From Hyphomicrobiales bacterium (lineage in GTDB: Bacteria > Pseudomonadota > Alphaproteobacteria > Rhizobiales > Rhizobiaceae), in the NCBI GenBank assembly GCA_900472785.1, contig UCJH01000032.1, positions 1-64,000 on the forward strand: DNA of 64,000 nucleotides, given 5' to 3'. A program made the translations under genes and the position numbers. Positions 8,718 to 17,757 of this stretch are shown piece after piece; within the stretch, counting starts at the first letter, position 1; each line of letters begins with the position of its first letter. The notes below the pieces were generated by a model. It ran no database searches. It was not told where the DNA came from and worked only from the letters and a program-made list of their open reading frames with translations.

Positions 8718-9611
8718 TTAAACATCGGCAGAGAAAAACAGTATCAGCGCCGACAGCGCAGGAGAAATATGCCGATTCTTTGGGTAGTACATTTGCCAGC
8801 CAGGAAAGCTTTGACACCACTCATCTAACACCTTGAGCAAACGCCCCGTCCTCAGGTGATCCAATACCGTCGCTTCCGTAATGCAGGCAATGCCGACGCC
8901 GTCCAGTGCTGCCTGTATCAGAAGATCGCTGTCGTTCGAACAAAGCGGGCCGTCTGGCTCAAGCACCATTGTTTCTTCACCAAAACAGAACTCCCAAGGG
9001 AGCAGCCGCCCACTCGGAGCGAGCCGATAATTAAGACATTGAAAGCTTAGAAGATCACGCGGGGACATAGGTCGGCCATTTGTCTCGAAAAAGCGCGGAG
9101 ACCCGACTACCGCACCCTTCAGTGGCCCGCTTATGTCCGCGGCCAACATGTTTCGAGACACCTGCTCGTTCAGCCGTATACCGGCGTCATACCCTTCTGC
9201 GACGCTATCGATCAACGCGTCATCCACAACAACGTCAAGCTTGATCTCGGGATACATGGTGCAGAAATCGGCAATCCTAGGAGCAATTGCCATTTGAACA
9301 GCTACCCTGGGTGCTGTCAGTCGAACAGTTCCCGAGGGCCTCCCTCGTTCCGCAACAGCCTCATCCAGTGCATCAGTAATCTCGAGAAATGCTGGATCCA
9401 GCCTTCGCTGCAGCCGTAGTCCTGCATGGGTAAGTGCTACGCTTCTCGTTGTTCTGTTGAAAAGGCGGACCCCAAGACGGGCCTCTAACGCTCGCAATGT
9501 GTGACTTACCGCTGAAGGCGAAATCGCTAGCGAATCTGCGGCACGGCGAAAGCTCCCCAAGCGCGCCACGGCTAGGAAAGTTTCCAGTTCGGCATACTCT
9601 ACACCACGCAT
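8718..9611 (-). CDS. LysR-family transcriptional regulator
   Basis: Full-length LysR regulator, 297 aa. The HTH reads YAELETFLAVARLGSFRRAA, then ISPSAVSHTLRALEARLG and LFNRTTRSVALTHAG. The effector domain contains DAGIRLNEQVSRNMLAADI, typical of the subgroup that faces SDR or oxidoreductase genes. The ATG at 9611 has GGGAG nearby. It is divergent from the SDR at 9710 over about 98 bases, a region that contains a TATAAT at 9643-9648 on the plus strand. It probably regulates that SDR. Confidence 0.88.
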   Translation of the reverse strand: MRGVEYAELETFLAVARLGSFRRAADSLAISPSAVSHTLRALEARLGVRLFNRTTRSVALTHAGLRLQRRLDPAFLEITDALDEAVAERGRPSGTVRLTAPRVAVQMAIAPRIADFCTMYPEIKLDVVVDDALIDSVAEGYDAGIRLNEQVSRNMLAADISGPLKGAVVGSPRFFETNGRPMSPRDLLSFQCLNYRLAPSGRLLPWEFCFGEETMVLEPDGPLCSNDSDLLIQAALDGVGIACITEATVLDHLRTGRLLKVLDEWCQSFPGWQMYYPKNRHISPALSALILFFSADV

Positions 9612-9709
9612 TGCTGCTCCCTGCTCATCAGTGTCATGCGGATATAATGGATTGTTTCGGGAGACAAAAAGCCCACTTTCATCGCGATATTCAAAGGAGA
9701 ACGGAGAAG

Positions 9710-10489
9710 ATGGGTTTGAATCCAAGACTTTCGGGAAAAGTGGCACTGGTTACAGGGGCCGGGACAGGTATCGGTAAAGCGGCGGCGCTGAAATTTGCCG
9801 CAGAAGGTGCAGCCGTCGCACTTACGGGACGGCGAGAGGCTCCCCTCAAAGAGGTCGCTGCGATGATCGCGAAAAATGGCGGAAGTTCCGTCGTCTTACC
9901 GTCTGATATCGCTGATGAGGGTGCGGTTGAAAAGCTGCTGTCCGACCTCCAAACCGCACTTGGTCCACTGGACATCGCCTTTAACAATGCTGGGATCATG
10001 GGGCCATACAAGCCGATACTGGAAATCGAGCCGCATGAATTCGACACTGTCATCGCAACGAACCTTCGAGGTGTCTGGTTGCTTGCACGGGCGCAGATCA
10101 AATCATTTGCGGCTTCTGGTCGGAAAGGAGCGATTGTAAATACATCGTCATTCGTGGCGGACGCGGCGACACCAGGCATGACAGCCTACGCGCCAAGCAA
10201 AGCTGGGCTCAACGCTTTGACACGAGCACTTGCTCTCGAAGTCGGCGCACAGGGAATTCGCGTCAACAACGTCGCGCCAGGTGTCATCCGGACACCTATG
10301 TCAGACGGGCTGACTCCAGAGGCTTACCAGGCTCTTGCAGATCACGCTGCACTTAAACGCCTGGGCGCACCTGAAGACGTTGCGGACGTAGCAGTATGGC
10401 TTTGTACAGATGAAGCTCGCTTCATTACGGGGCAGACGGTCCGCTGTGATGGCGGGTTCTCAATACCAGGACTTCACTCGAATGGATAA
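9710..10489 (+). CDS. Short-chain dehydrogenase/reductase
   Basis: 259-aa classical SDR: TGAGTGIG cofactor motif, NNAGIMG, active-site Ser in NTSSF and Tyr/Lys in YAPSK, ending with the family motif ITGQTVRCDGG. The Arg after the strand-2 region (LTGRREA) favours NADP(H). The ATG at 9710 follows AAAGGAGAACGGAG. It sits opposite the LysR gene at 9611, its likely regulator, and is followed by a glutathione transferase gene 164 bases downstream. The substrate is unknown. Confidence 0.9.
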   Translation: MGLNPRLSGKVALVTGAGTGIGKAAALKFAAEGAAVALTGRREAPLKEVAAMIAKNGGSSVVLPSDIADEGAVEKLLSDLQTALGPLDIAFNNAGIMGPYKPILEIEPHEFDTVIATNLRGVWLLARAQIKSFAASGRKGAIVNTSSFVADAATPGMTAYAPSKAGLNALTRALALEVGAQGIRVNNVAPGVIRTPMSDGLTPEAYQALADHAALKRLGAPEDVADVAVWLCTDEARFITGQTVRCDGGFSIPGLHSNG

Positions 10490-10507
10490 GACTGGGCGTT
10501 TGGTGTT

Positions 10508-10527
10508 GGGCGTGGCCGCTCACGCCC
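10508..10527 (+). terminator. Hairpin after the SDR gene
   Basis: Perfect 7-bp arms (GGGCGTG and CACGCCC) with a 6-base loop, 18 bases after the SDR stop. No T-run follows, so if it terminates transcription it is a weak intrinsic or Rho-assisted site. Confidence 0.35.
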
Positions 10528-10653
10528 GATGTCTTACATGTAGTCTTCTGCCCGGAGATCACATCGTAGCGGACCGTGCATCCAAGGTGTGAGCAAAAGG
10601 CAAGATTTGAAAAAAGCAAAGCAGTATTGCACGCTCGCATTGGAGCCAGCCAA

Positions 10654-11265
10654 ATGTTGCTATACCAGTTCCGGATGGGAACAAATCCCCGCCGTGTGAT
10701 CATCTACCTTTCTGAAAAAGGCCTCGAGATCCCCCGCTACGAGCTAGATTACGCCCGCATGGAGCACCGAAGCGAGTGGTACCGGACGATCAATCGGGCA
10801 GGTAGGGCGCCTACGCTCGTGACGGATGAGGGGGTCTCAATTACGGACTCAGCAGCCATCGTGGAGTATTTTGAGGAAATTTACCCTGAGCGATCCATGA
10901 TTGGTTCTGATCCGCTTAAGCGTGCGAAGGTTCGATCGCTCGAACGCCTTGGGACTGATCTGGTTGTGAGAGCACAGCTATGGTTTTGGAACACGACCAC
11001 AGCGTTTCCGGCGAAAGAGGCGGAACCTTCATCCGAAACGTCGACAAAACTCTACCACTATGTCGGCGAGATCCTCGAAGTATTGGAGAACGCGATAGGC
11101 AGTAATCAATTCTTGGCAGGCGATACCCCAACAATCGCCGACTTCACGGTCTTTCCGGTTTTTCAAACGGCTCGCGAGCGGTTCAATCTCTCGTTCGGAG
11201 ATGAATTTCCTCTGCTGGACGCATGGTACCAAAACTTCCGACGACGCCCGAGCGCGGACTATTAG
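10654..11265 (+). CDS. Glutathione S-transferase family protein
   Basis: 203 aa with the two GST domains. An N-terminal thioredoxin-like part (LLYQFRMGTNPRRVIIYLSE, then APTLVTDEGVSITDSAAIVE, which holds the cis-Pro and the Asp/Ser pair that binds glutathione) is followed by an all-helical C-terminal part (FLAGDTPTIADFTVFP, the N-capping box region). GSTs conjugate or reduce electrophiles in the cytosol. The ATG at 10654 has GGAG 9 bases upstream; an earlier ATG at 10576 would add an unlike 26-residue lead. It sits between an SDR and a TetR gene in one direction. Confidence 0.88.
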   Translation: MLLYQFRMGTNPRRVIIYLSEKGLEIPRYELDYARMEHRSEWYRTINRAGRAPTLVTDEGVSITDSAAIVEYFEEIYPERSMIGSDPLKRAKVRSLERLGTDLVVRAQLWFWNTTTAFPAKEAEPSSETSTKLYHYVGEILEVLENAIGSNQFLAGDTPTIADFTVFPVFQTARERFNLSFGDEFPLLDAWYQNFRRRPSADY

Positions 11266-11382
11266 GTCGAACTAAGGGCCCAATGCATGAGCTCGTGTTG
11301 AGCTAAAGTTTGAGCTGCAGATGGCTAAGCGCTGGCGGGCGATCCCACCGCGGTTGCAGGAGGAGCTGTCCTGAGATATATA

Positions 11383-11408
11383 ACGAACGATGCAAAAATA
11401 CCGTTCGT
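11383..11408 (+). promoter_or_regulatory. Inverted repeat over the tetR start (candidate operator)
   Basis: Perfect 7-bp arms, ACGAACG (11383-11389) and CGTTCGT (11402-11408), with a 12-base spacer that contains the ATG of the TetR-family gene. TetR proteins commonly autoregulate through such repeats, so this is a candidate operator. Binding is inferred only. Confidence 0.45.
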
Positions 11409-12064
11409 CTCAGGATCTCGAAAAAAGGCGGCCGCTACCGCGCGGTCGACCTAGGGCATTCGATCGTGATGCTGCTCTCACCGCTGCGACGCACCTCTTC
11501 TGGAGGAAGGGATATGAAGCTACATCGATTGCAGATCTGATCGAAGCGATGGGCATAGGTTCCCCGAGCCTTTATGCAGCGTTCGGTTCGAAGGAAGCCC
11601 TGTATGCGGAGGCCATCGGGTTTTACGGTCGTACTTACGACTCTCTCGTTTGGGCGAAATTCTCCTCTGCTTCCAGCGCTCGCGAGGCAGTTGAAGCATT
11701 TCTATTCGATTCTGCTGCGGTGTTAACGGGCGCAGTATTGGATATTCCTACTGGATGCATGCTGACGTTGTCTGCTGTCGGAAGCGAAGGACATTCAGAC
11801 CTTGGGGAGTTGGTGCGTGCCGGTCGTGCGGGAACCCTAGCGCGTATCAAAGGCCGTATCGAACAAGCAATTGAGCATGGTGAGCTTCCCCCCTCGGTCG
11901 ACGCCCATGCTTTGAGCCGATTCATCCAGACCGTGCAGAATGGCATGTCGCTTCTTGCCCGGGATGGTGCAACCAGTTCCGAGCTTAAATCTGTCGCTGA
12001 ATTGGCTATGGGCGGATGGGACGCTCGGGTTGAGCATGCCGCGACTTCCATGCCCAGCGACTAA
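11390..12064 (+). CDS. TetR/AcrR-family regulator
   Basis: 224 aa. The N-terminal HTH is clear: [53 protein letters not shown]. The C-terminal ligand domain begins at about residue 95 and is of the type found near oxidoreductases. The protein has a 20-residue basic N-terminal arm ([20 protein letters not shown]). The start at 11390 falls inside an inverted repeat that may be its own operator. The nearest candidate targets are the GST and SDR genes just upstream. Confidence 0.88.
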   Translation: MQKYRSSQDLEKRRPLPRGRPRAFDRDAALTAATHLFWRKGYEATSIADLIEAMGIGSPSLYAAFGSKEALYAEAIGFYGRTYDSLVWAKFSSASSAREAVEAFLFDSAAVLTGAVLDIPTGCMLTLSAVGSEGHSDLGELVRAGRAGTLARIKGRIEQAIEHGELPPSVDAHALSRFIQTVQNGMSLLARDGATSSELKSVAELAMGGWDARVEHAATSMPSD

Positions 12065-12118
12065 TTCCGGCCTCGAGGGAAGGTGAGCATTGGGGTCAGT
12101 TTAACCGTAACCGGTGTG

Positions 12119-12172
12119 CCGCCCCAAAATTGGGCGACTATCGCCTCGCTTATCGAGACCTGCAAACTCAAT
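12119..12172 (+). pseudogene. IS66 tnpC relic, left part
   Basis: Reads PPQNWATIASLIETCKLN, the C-terminal domain motif of IS66 transposases. The frame is broken at 12172 by insertion of another IS66 element and continues in phase at 14769 once one copy of the target duplication is removed. Nothing of the older element is recognisable further left. Confidence 0.75.
12165..12172. repeat. Target-site duplication, left copy
   Basis: The eight bases AACTCAAT lie directly before the left terminal repeat and recur exactly at 14761-14768 after the right one. Eight bp is the usual IS66 duplication length, so the element inserted as a unit and has not been rearranged since. Confidence 0.92.
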
Positions 12173-12202
12173 GTAAGCGCGAATTTCTCCGCACCTTCTG
12201 CA
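12173..12202 (+). repeat. IS66 left terminal inverted repeat
   Basis: The first ten bases, GTAAGCGCGA, match the right end exactly; similarity then continues imperfectly for about 15 more bases (for example GCACC in both). It lies 54 bases before tnpA. Confidence 0.85.
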
Positions 12203-12256
12203 ATTGATTGAGCTTTGGCATGAGGTGTCCACTTAAAAAGAGGTGGACACCAAGTT

Positions 12257-12703
12257 ATGGATGAAGGTCAAAAGCTCGCGGTACGGCTGGTCGGTCGGAA
12301 TGGAAGACGCCGCTTCGATCAAGGGTCGAAGGATCGCCTTGTTGCTGCCTGCCTTGAGCCCGGCGCATCGGTATCGAAACTAGCGCGAGAACATGGGGTC
12401 AATGCGAACCTCGTTTGGAAATGGATCAGGAAGCACACCCAGACCTATCTATTATCGCCGTCTTCGATATCTGCGTTTGTCCCCGTTCAGGTCGCCGCTC
12501 CCAGCAGGGAGCTCGACATTGAGATGCCTGCGGTGGATCGCGAAAAGCGATTGCCGAGAACCGACAGGAACGGTCCTCTTTCCTCTCCAGCGAAGGTGAG
12601 CGCGTCACTGCCCAATGGTGTGAGACTGACGCTGGAGTGCAATGATCTCAACGGATTGACGGCGATAATCGGAGCGTTGGGTCATGTTCAGACTGGGCGC
12701 TGA
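12257..12703 (+). CDS. tnpA: IS66 accessory protein TnpA
   Basis: 148-aa IS66 OrfA. It carries a helix-turn-helix of the transposase-8 type (FDQGSKDRLVAACLEPGASV, then SKLAREHGVNANLVWKWIRK) for DNA binding, and a divergent C-terminus. It is required with TnpB for IS66 transposition in studied elements. It overlaps tnpB by 20 bases, as usual for translational coupling in this family. Confidence 0.92.
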   Translation: MDEGQKLAVRLVGRNGRRRFDQGSKDRLVAACLEPGASVSKLAREHGVNANLVWKWIRKHTQTYLLSPSSISAFVPVQVAAPSRELDIEMPAVDREKRLPRTDRNGPLSSPAKVSASLPNGVRLTLECNDLNGLTAIIGALGHVQTGR

Positions 12704-13037
12704 TCTGAAGGTCTACCTGCATCGGGAACCGATCGACTTCCGGGCCGGCATCAACAGCCTTGCGGTCCTGGTCCAGGAGACAATGGCGCTGGACCCGTTT
12801 GCTCCTGCAGTTTTTGCCTTTTGCAACCGGCGACGTGACCGTGTGAAGCTGCTGTTCTTCGATCGGTCGGGCTTTGTGTTGATCCTGAAGCGGTTGACGG
12901 AAGACAAGTTCCGGTGGCCGCGCCGAGAGGTGCCGGTGGTTACACTGACGACCGAGCAACTGCATTGGATTCTCGACGGGATCGATATCGATGCGATGAT
13001 CCGCCATCCCGTGCGGCAATATCAGATCGCCGGCTGA
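12684..13037 (+). CDS. tnpB: IS66 accessory protein TnpB
   Basis: 117-aa IS66 Orf2 protein. It is highly typical: LGADLKVYLHREPIDFRAGINSLAVLV, then FCNRRRDRVKLLFFDRSGFVLILKRLTEDKFRWP. It is an accessory factor for transposition of unclear mechanism. It ends 52 bases before tnpC. Confidence 0.95.
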   Translation: MFRLGADLKVYLHREPIDFRAGINSLAVLVQETMALDPFAPAVFAFCNRRRDRVKLLFFDRSGFVLILKRLTEDKFRWPRREVPVVTLTTEQLHWILDGIDIDAMIRHPVRQYQIAG

Positions 13038-13089
13038 GGCGGGGAATTGAGCTGTTGACGCGGCGACGCGGCTCAGATTCAAAACTGAG

Positions 13090-14682
13090 ATGACCCGAAC
13101 CGGCGAACCGAGCGTTGCAGCGCTGATGGCGCAGTTGGCGGCAAATGCCGCCGAAATCGCTGCGCTCAAAGCCGAGAAGGAAGCGCTCTCGCAGCGGGTC
13201 GTCAAGCTGGAAGAAGAACTGGCGCTCGCAAGGCTGCATCGTTTTGCACCCCGCAGCGAAAAGCACGTCAATCGCATCTTCAACGAGGCCGAAGAGGCCG
13301 CAGACGAGGATGATCCTGATGATGGCGACGAGGTTGTCGCCGATCTCCCGGATACAGGCTTGCCGTTGGTCGATAGCGCGGCGGGAAAGAAGCGTGGCCG
13401 TAGACCCTTGCCGGAAAACCTGCCGCGCGAACGTGTCGAATACGATCTGCCCGACGATCAGAAAGCTTGCCCTTGCTGCGACAGTCAAATGCATCGCATG
13501 GGCGAGGCCGTTACCGAGCAGCTTCATATCGAGGTTAAGGCTAAGGTTCTGCAGAATGTGCGGTTCAAATACGCCTGCCGCCACTGCGATCGCACCGGGA
13601 TCAACACGCCTGTCGTGATCGCACCGATGCCGCCGCAACCATTGCCGGGCAGCATTGCCACCGCCTCGACGCTGGCCTTCGCACTCGTCCACAAATACGT
13701 CGATGGCACGCCGCTCTACCGCGTGGCGCAAACGTTCGAGCGAGCCGGCGTTCCCATCAGCCGTGGCGCTCTTGCTCACTGGGTGATCGGTTCGAGCGAG
13801 AAGCATCTACATCGCATCTACGACGCTCTGAAGCTGCGGCTTCGATCGCAGCCTCTTGTTCATGGCGATGAGACGACAGTTCAGGTGCTAAAGGAAAAGA
13901 ACAAGGAAGCCACCAGCACGTCGTACATGTGGGCTTACCGCAGCAGCGAGGACAGTGACGAGCCAATTGTACTGCTCGACTACCAGCCGGGCCGCGGCCA
14001 GGTCCACCCGCAGGCCTTTCTCGGCCACTACCGCGGCATATTGGTGAGCGACGGCTACACCGCCTGGCGCACATTACATGGCGCAACCCATGTCGGGTGC
14101 ATGGCCCATTCCCGGCGGCGCTTCGTCGAGGCCCTCAAAACCCGGAAGAATGGAGGCGGACCACCGGAACAGGCACTCCGGTTCTTCGAGCAGCTCTACC
14201 GGATCGAAAAGCAGGCGCGAGACAGAAAGCCCGACGCCGGTGACACGCAGGCCGATTGCGTTCGCCGTTTCCGGCAGCAGCACAGCCTACCTGTCCTGAA
14301 CGCGCTCAAGTCATGGCTCGACGATATCGCGCCGAGGGTCGTGCCGGATACCAAGCTCGGCGATGCCGTGTCCTACACCCTGAACCAATGGGGTTATCTG
14401 ACGCGCTACATCAGCGACGGCAGGATGCCGATCGATAACAACATTCTGGAACGTGACATAAGAGTTTTCGCGACCGGAAGAAAATCGTGGCTGTTCAGCG
14501 ACACCGCTGACGGAGCAAAGGCCAGCGCCGTGATCTACAGTCTGATGCTGACCTGCCGCGCCTGTGGCGTCGACCCACTCATCTGGCTGCGCCATGTGCT
14601 CACTGAGTTGCCGCAGCGCGACGAGAATGCCGACATCGGCGACCTAATGCCCTTCAACTTCTCCAAGGCCTCCGCTGCCTGA
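13090..14682 (+). CDS. tnpC: IS66 transposase TnpC (DDE)
   Basis: 530-aa DDE transposase. An N-terminal coiled coil (residues 12-50, leucine/alanine rich) is followed by zinc-binding pairs (CPCC at 127-130, CRHC at 163-166). The catalytic core has Asp260 (VHGDET), Asp321 (VSDGY) and Glu454 (NNILERDIRVFATGRKSWLF). It catalyses strand transfer at the element ends. The protein stops at LMPFNFSKASAA and lacks the longer LLPWN-type tail seen in the relic that flanks the element. Confidence 0.95.
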   Translation: MTRTGEPSVAALMAQLAANAAEIAALKAEKEALSQRVVKLEEELALARLHRFAPRSEKHVNRIFNEAEEAADEDDPDDGDEVVADLPDTGLPLVDSAAGKKRGRRPLPENLPRERVEYDLPDDQKACPCCDSQMHRMGEAVTEQLHIEVKAKVLQNVRFKYACRHCDRTGINTPVVIAPMPPQPLPGSIATASTLAFALVHKYVDGTPLYRVAQTFERAGVPISRGALAHWVIGSSEKHLHRIYDALKLRLRSQPLVHGDETTVQVLKEKNKEATSTSYMWAYRSSEDSDEPIVLLDYQPGRGQVHPQAFLGHYRGILVSDGYTAWRTLHGATHVGCMAHSRRRFVEALKTRKNGGGPPEQALRFFEQLYRIEKQARDRKPDAGDTQADCVRRFRQQHSLPVLNALKSWLDDIAPRVVPDTKLGDAVSYTLNQWGYLTRYISDGRMPIDNNILERDIRVFATGRKSWLFSDTADGAKASAVIYSLMLTCRACGVDPLIWLRHVLTELPQRDENADIGDLMPFNFSKASAA

Positions 14683-14730
14683 CAGACCAGGATATCGCTT
14701 CGAAAAGGCGCTGGTTCAGAGATGCCGCCT

Positions 14731-14760
14731 ACGGCAGGGTGCATGGAAAATCGCGCTTAC
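14731..14760 (-). repeat. IS66 right terminal inverted repeat
   Basis: The complement of the left end: TCGCGCTTAC closes the element at 14760, immediately before the second AACTCAAT. Confidence 0.85.
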
Positions 14761-14870
14761 AACTCAATCACAACGAGCCGCCAGCCTATCTGACCGCCAT
14801 ACTCACTGCTATCGTCAGCGGCCACAAACAGGGCCGCATTGAGAGCCTACTGCCGTGGAATGACCACTGA
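14761..14870 (+). pseudogene. IS66 tnpC relic, right part
   Basis: After the duplicated AACTCAAT (14761-14768) the frame continues the left fragment as HNEPPAYLTAILTAIVSGHK and ends RIESLLPWNDH followed by TGA at 14868-14870. The LLPWN tail is the standard C-terminus of IS66 transposases. Joined with 12119-12172 it gives an uninterrupted C-terminal domain, so an older IS66 copy was the target of the younger one. Confidence 0.85.
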
Positions 14871-14916
14871 AGCAATTTTAGCTAAGGAAAGTGGTCGGCT
14901 GCGGGCAATTTGATAC

Positions 14917-16047
14917 TTATTTGCTGTGACCCCTCCTGAAGAGGGCGACCACGCTGTGAGGGGCTTCATCGCCGAAAAATCGGCTTAGGTTTTGTGCGGC
15001 CTGATCGGCAAGTTGAGTGCTTCTAGGAAATAAATGGTTTTCATATGACGCCAGTGCGGTCTCGACGTCAGCAGGATTAGAAATGAGTGATTTCGCTAGT
15101 TCTGCCCCATCATACAAGGCAAGGTTTGCACCTTCGCCTGCAAACGGCGACATGAGATGCGCCGCATCTCCCAGCAGCGTTACACCGTGTACCCGCCTCC
15201 ATCGGTGTCCCACTGGGAGCGCGTAAATCGGCCAAATCACAGGATCGGTTTCGCAGTCGGTGATAAGAGCTGTTAGCTGTGGCGCCCATCCTTCGAATTG
15301 ATTCGCAATAAGCCACAAACCGACTTTCCGGTCAGTGAAGTCGATCGAATTCATCCAGTCCTTTGGCTTGTTCAATGCCGCATAAGTGTGCAGCGTACTG
15401 TCTGCATACCGGTGTGCCAGGATGCCCTTGCCGGGTGCAACAGCCATCAGTGTGCCATGGCCTATTGCGTCGGCACTCGCTTTATGGCGCGTGTCGCTGT
15501 CGAAAAGAAAAGTTTCGATGAATGACGTGCCTGAGTAAATGGGGTGGGAATTTGAGACAAGCGGACGAACCTTCGACCATGCTCCATCTGCTCCCACGAG
15601 CACGTCAGTGGTGCTTTTAGCGCCATTGGCAAAAGTGATGTCGTGCCGACCGGCCCCGCGCGAAACGACTGCCGTGACCTTGTGACCCCACTTGATCGCA
15701 TCCGAGGGAATCGAACCAATAAGCATGTTTCGAAGATCACCCCGGCCTATTTCGGGCCGATTGCTGATAGGGTTGCCGGGACTCTCGAACAAAACACGGC
15801 CATCGTAGTCAACGATGCGTTTTGCATCCTCGCCGGAGCGCACAAGACCAAGGAAGTTCGCATAGAGTCCAGCGGCTTTAAGGGCCATCTGGCCGTTGTC
15901 ATGGATATCGAGAAGCCCGCCCTGCGTTCTTACGTCCGCAGAGGCTTCGGCCTCGTAGATCGTAGCTGGAATGCCATTGAGATGAAGAACTCGTGCCAGC
16001 ATAAGGCCACCAAGGCCAGCGCCAATAATTGTAATTGGATACCGCAT
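14917..16047 (-). CDS. TetX-like FAD-dependent monooxygenase
   Basis: 376-aa flavoprotein monooxygenase. The FAD Rossmann motif is at the start ([17 protein letters not shown]), followed by [35 protein letters not shown] and [20 protein letters not shown]. These segments line up one by one with the tetracycline-inactivating enzyme TetX, more closely than with ubiquinone hydroxylases. Whether it accepts tetracyclines or a plant or soil aromatic is unknown. AGGAG lies 8 bases before the ATG at 16047. It sits beside the IS66 relic and 400 bases downstream of an MFS exporter gene. Confidence 0.85.
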   Translation of the reverse strand: MRYPITIIGAGLGGLMLARVLHLNGIPATIYEAEASADVRTQGGLLDIHDNGQMALKAAGLYANFLGLVRSGEDAKRIVDYDGRVLFESPGNPISNRPEIGRGDLRNMLIGSIPSDAIKWGHKVTAVVSRGAGRHDITFANGAKSTTDVLVGADGAWSKVRPLVSNSHPIYSGTSFIETFLFDSDTRHKASADAIGHGTLMAVAPGKGILAHRYADSTLHTYAALNKPKDWMNSIDFTDRKVGLWLIANQFEGWAPQLTALITDCETDPVIWPIYALPVGHRWRRVHGVTLLGDAAHLMSPFAGEGANLALYDGAELAKSLISNPADVETALASYENHLFPRSTQLADQAAQNLSRFFGDEAPHSVVALFRRGHSK

Positions 16048-16447
16048 TGTAGCGCTCCTGTAACTGCAACGCATGCAGCGCCAAAGGACGATGATGATTT
16101 GCTGCCTGATCTTGTCAGGCTGTTGCTTTGGGAGACGCTGGTCGAGCTAGATCAAATTGCTCCGCTGACTTGTATTCGACGGCAAAAATGGGCCGGTCGT
16201 TTTTCGCGACAGGAATCCAATATACTTGGAAGGTCGAATTATGCAAACACATTTGCTGACCATGTCAACGCCGGAAGATATCAGGTATCTGTTCCCGAAC
16301 ACAATCCCACGACCAAGGTGTGTGCGTAACATCGCTCACGTTTATGCCGACGCTGGTCCCGGCGCACTCAGACTATTGGATCCCGCCCTCCTCGCATGGT
16401 GGGCCAACCGCAGAGATACTGCGCCCGATGCTTCAAAGCCGTTTTTC
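16048..16447. other. Intergenic region, no gene called
   Basis: About 400 bases between the MFS gene and the TetX-like gene, both on the minus strand. A plus-strand frame at 16226-16504 is open, but it runs into the MFS 3' end and has no recognised motif. The stretch probably carries the promoter of the monooxygenase gene. Confidence 0.35.
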
Positions 16448-17641
16448 TTAAGCTCTTGGCACTCGCCGTGTCCCTACCAGCGCAGAGCCGAGCAACGCGG
16501 ATAGGCCGGCGAGAACGAATACAGCATTCGGGCCTGCAGTTTCTATGACGAGTCCTCCGGCAACTGCTCCGCTTGAAATCCCGATTTGGAAAGTAGTCAA
16601 CATGAGGGCGCCTGCGCTTTCTGGTTCATCGGAGGCACCTTCCGTTAAGAAGCTCTGGACGCTGACCGGCAAGGCGCCAAATGCAAATCCCCAAAACGCT
16701 GTCGCTGCTGACGCAACGAAGACCGAGGAACCAGCGAAGCCAAGCATGAATAATGCGATTGCTATTCCAGCGGCCGCCAAGGTCATGGACAAAGACGCGC
16801 TCCGCTCAGAAACAAAGCCGCCGGCAAAGTTGCCAAAAAAGCCTCCGATGCCGAAAACGAGCAGGAGAGCCGAGACGCCTTCAACCCCGAATTTAGGTAC
16901 CTGCTCCAGGAACGGCCGCACGAAGGTGAACGCGGCGAAGTGCCCTGGCACGACCAAAAGCAGCGTGAGCAGACCGATACGAATTGACGGGCGTCGCAGT
17001 ACGAGCGCCATTGTTCCTAGCCCAGACGGGCCACTTGGAGGCATTGCCGGGAGGGTAAAAGCTTGAGCTAAGAACGCGGAAATGCCCAACATACCGGCAA
17101 CAGCGAATGTAAACCGCCATCCCATGATATCGCCAAGCCAAGCTCCGACGGGAGCCGCACATACCGTCGCAATAGAGACGCCCCCCATGATGATGGCCAT
17201 AGCGCGCGCCATGAGCCGTTCGGGGACGAGGCGCATCGCCAATGCCAGCGACATAGCCCAAAAACCGCCAAGACCTACCCCAAGGAGTGCACGAGAAATC
17301 AGGAGAACGGTGATGTTTGTCGATATGGCTGCTAGGAAGCTAGAAAATATCAAAGTAGCGGTGAGGGCTAGTAAGGTCAGGCGGCGATCAAATCTACTAG
17401 ACCCCAAAACCACCGCTGGCCCTGCGAAAGCGCCAACAACAGCGGTCATCGTGACCGATTGCCCTGCTGCGCCGATGCTGACGCCTAAGTCGTTTGAAAT
17501 CGGCGTCAGCAGGCTCGCCGGGAGAAACTCGGCGGTCACAAGTCCGAATACGCCAAGTGCGAGCGACACGACGCCGGCCCAAGAGGTGGTCGCCCCAACA
17601 TCGGAATCTCCTGGCAACGATGTTCTCAGATTACTGTGCAT
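16448..17641 (-). CDS. MFS transporter (drug/sugar efflux, DHA1-like)
   Basis: 397 aa with twelve predicted membrane helices in two halves. It shows the DHA1 features GRALLGVGLGGFWAMSLALAMRLVP (motif-B/C-like region) and QSVTMTAVVGAFAGPAVVLG, resembling the AraJ/NepI/YdhP group of exporters. It probably drives proton-coupled export of a small molecule. The ATG at 17641 follows AGGAGA. It lies 116 bases after the epoxide hydrolase-like gene and may belong to the same transcript. The substrate is not evident; linkage to a flavin monooxygenase and SDR suggests a xenobiotic or secondary metabolite. Confidence 0.87.
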   Translation of the reverse strand: MHSNLRTSLPGDSDVGATTSWAGVVSLALGVFGLVTAEFLPASLLTPISNDLGVSIGAAGQSVTMTAVVGAFAGPAVVLGSSRFDRRLTLLALTATLIFSSFLAAISTNITVLLISRALLGVGLGGFWAMSLALAMRLVPERLMARAMAIIMGGVSIATVCAAPVGAWLGDIMGWRFTFAVAGMLGISAFLAQAFTLPAMPPSGPSGLGTMALVLRRPSIRIGLLTLLLVVPGHFAAFTFVRPFLEQVPKFGVEGVSALLLVFGIGGFFGNFAGGFVSERSASLSMTLAAAGIAIALFMLGFAGSSVFVASAATAFWGFAFGALPVSVQSFLTEGASDEPESAGALMLTTFQIGISSGAVAGGLVIETAGPNAVFVLAGLSALLGSALVGTRRVPRA

Positions 17642-17757
17642 GGGGTCTCCTAGACTTGCCAAAAGGCGCCGCCTGATGGCGGCGGAACGCTCATCGAGTC
17701 CGCGATATCGCGGCGCGCAGTAGTTGGAAGACGGCCAACATGTGACCGTCCTCATGT

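Larger units (their letters stand above)
12173..14760 (+). mobile_element. Complete IS66-family insertion sequence
   Basis: 2,588-bp element with tnpA, tnpB and tnpC. The left end starts GTAAGCGCGA and the right end finishes with its complement TCGCGCTTAC, the characteristic IS66 GTAAGCG terminus. A perfect 8-bp direct repeat (AACTCAAT) flanks it. All three reading frames look intact, so the element may be active. It is inserted in the 3' end of another IS66-type tnpC. Confidence 0.95.

Noticed and set aside
16226-16504. 92-codon plus-strand frame between the MFS and TetX-like genes
   Set aside because: No recognisable motif or ribosome site, and it runs into the 3' end of the MFS gene in antisense.
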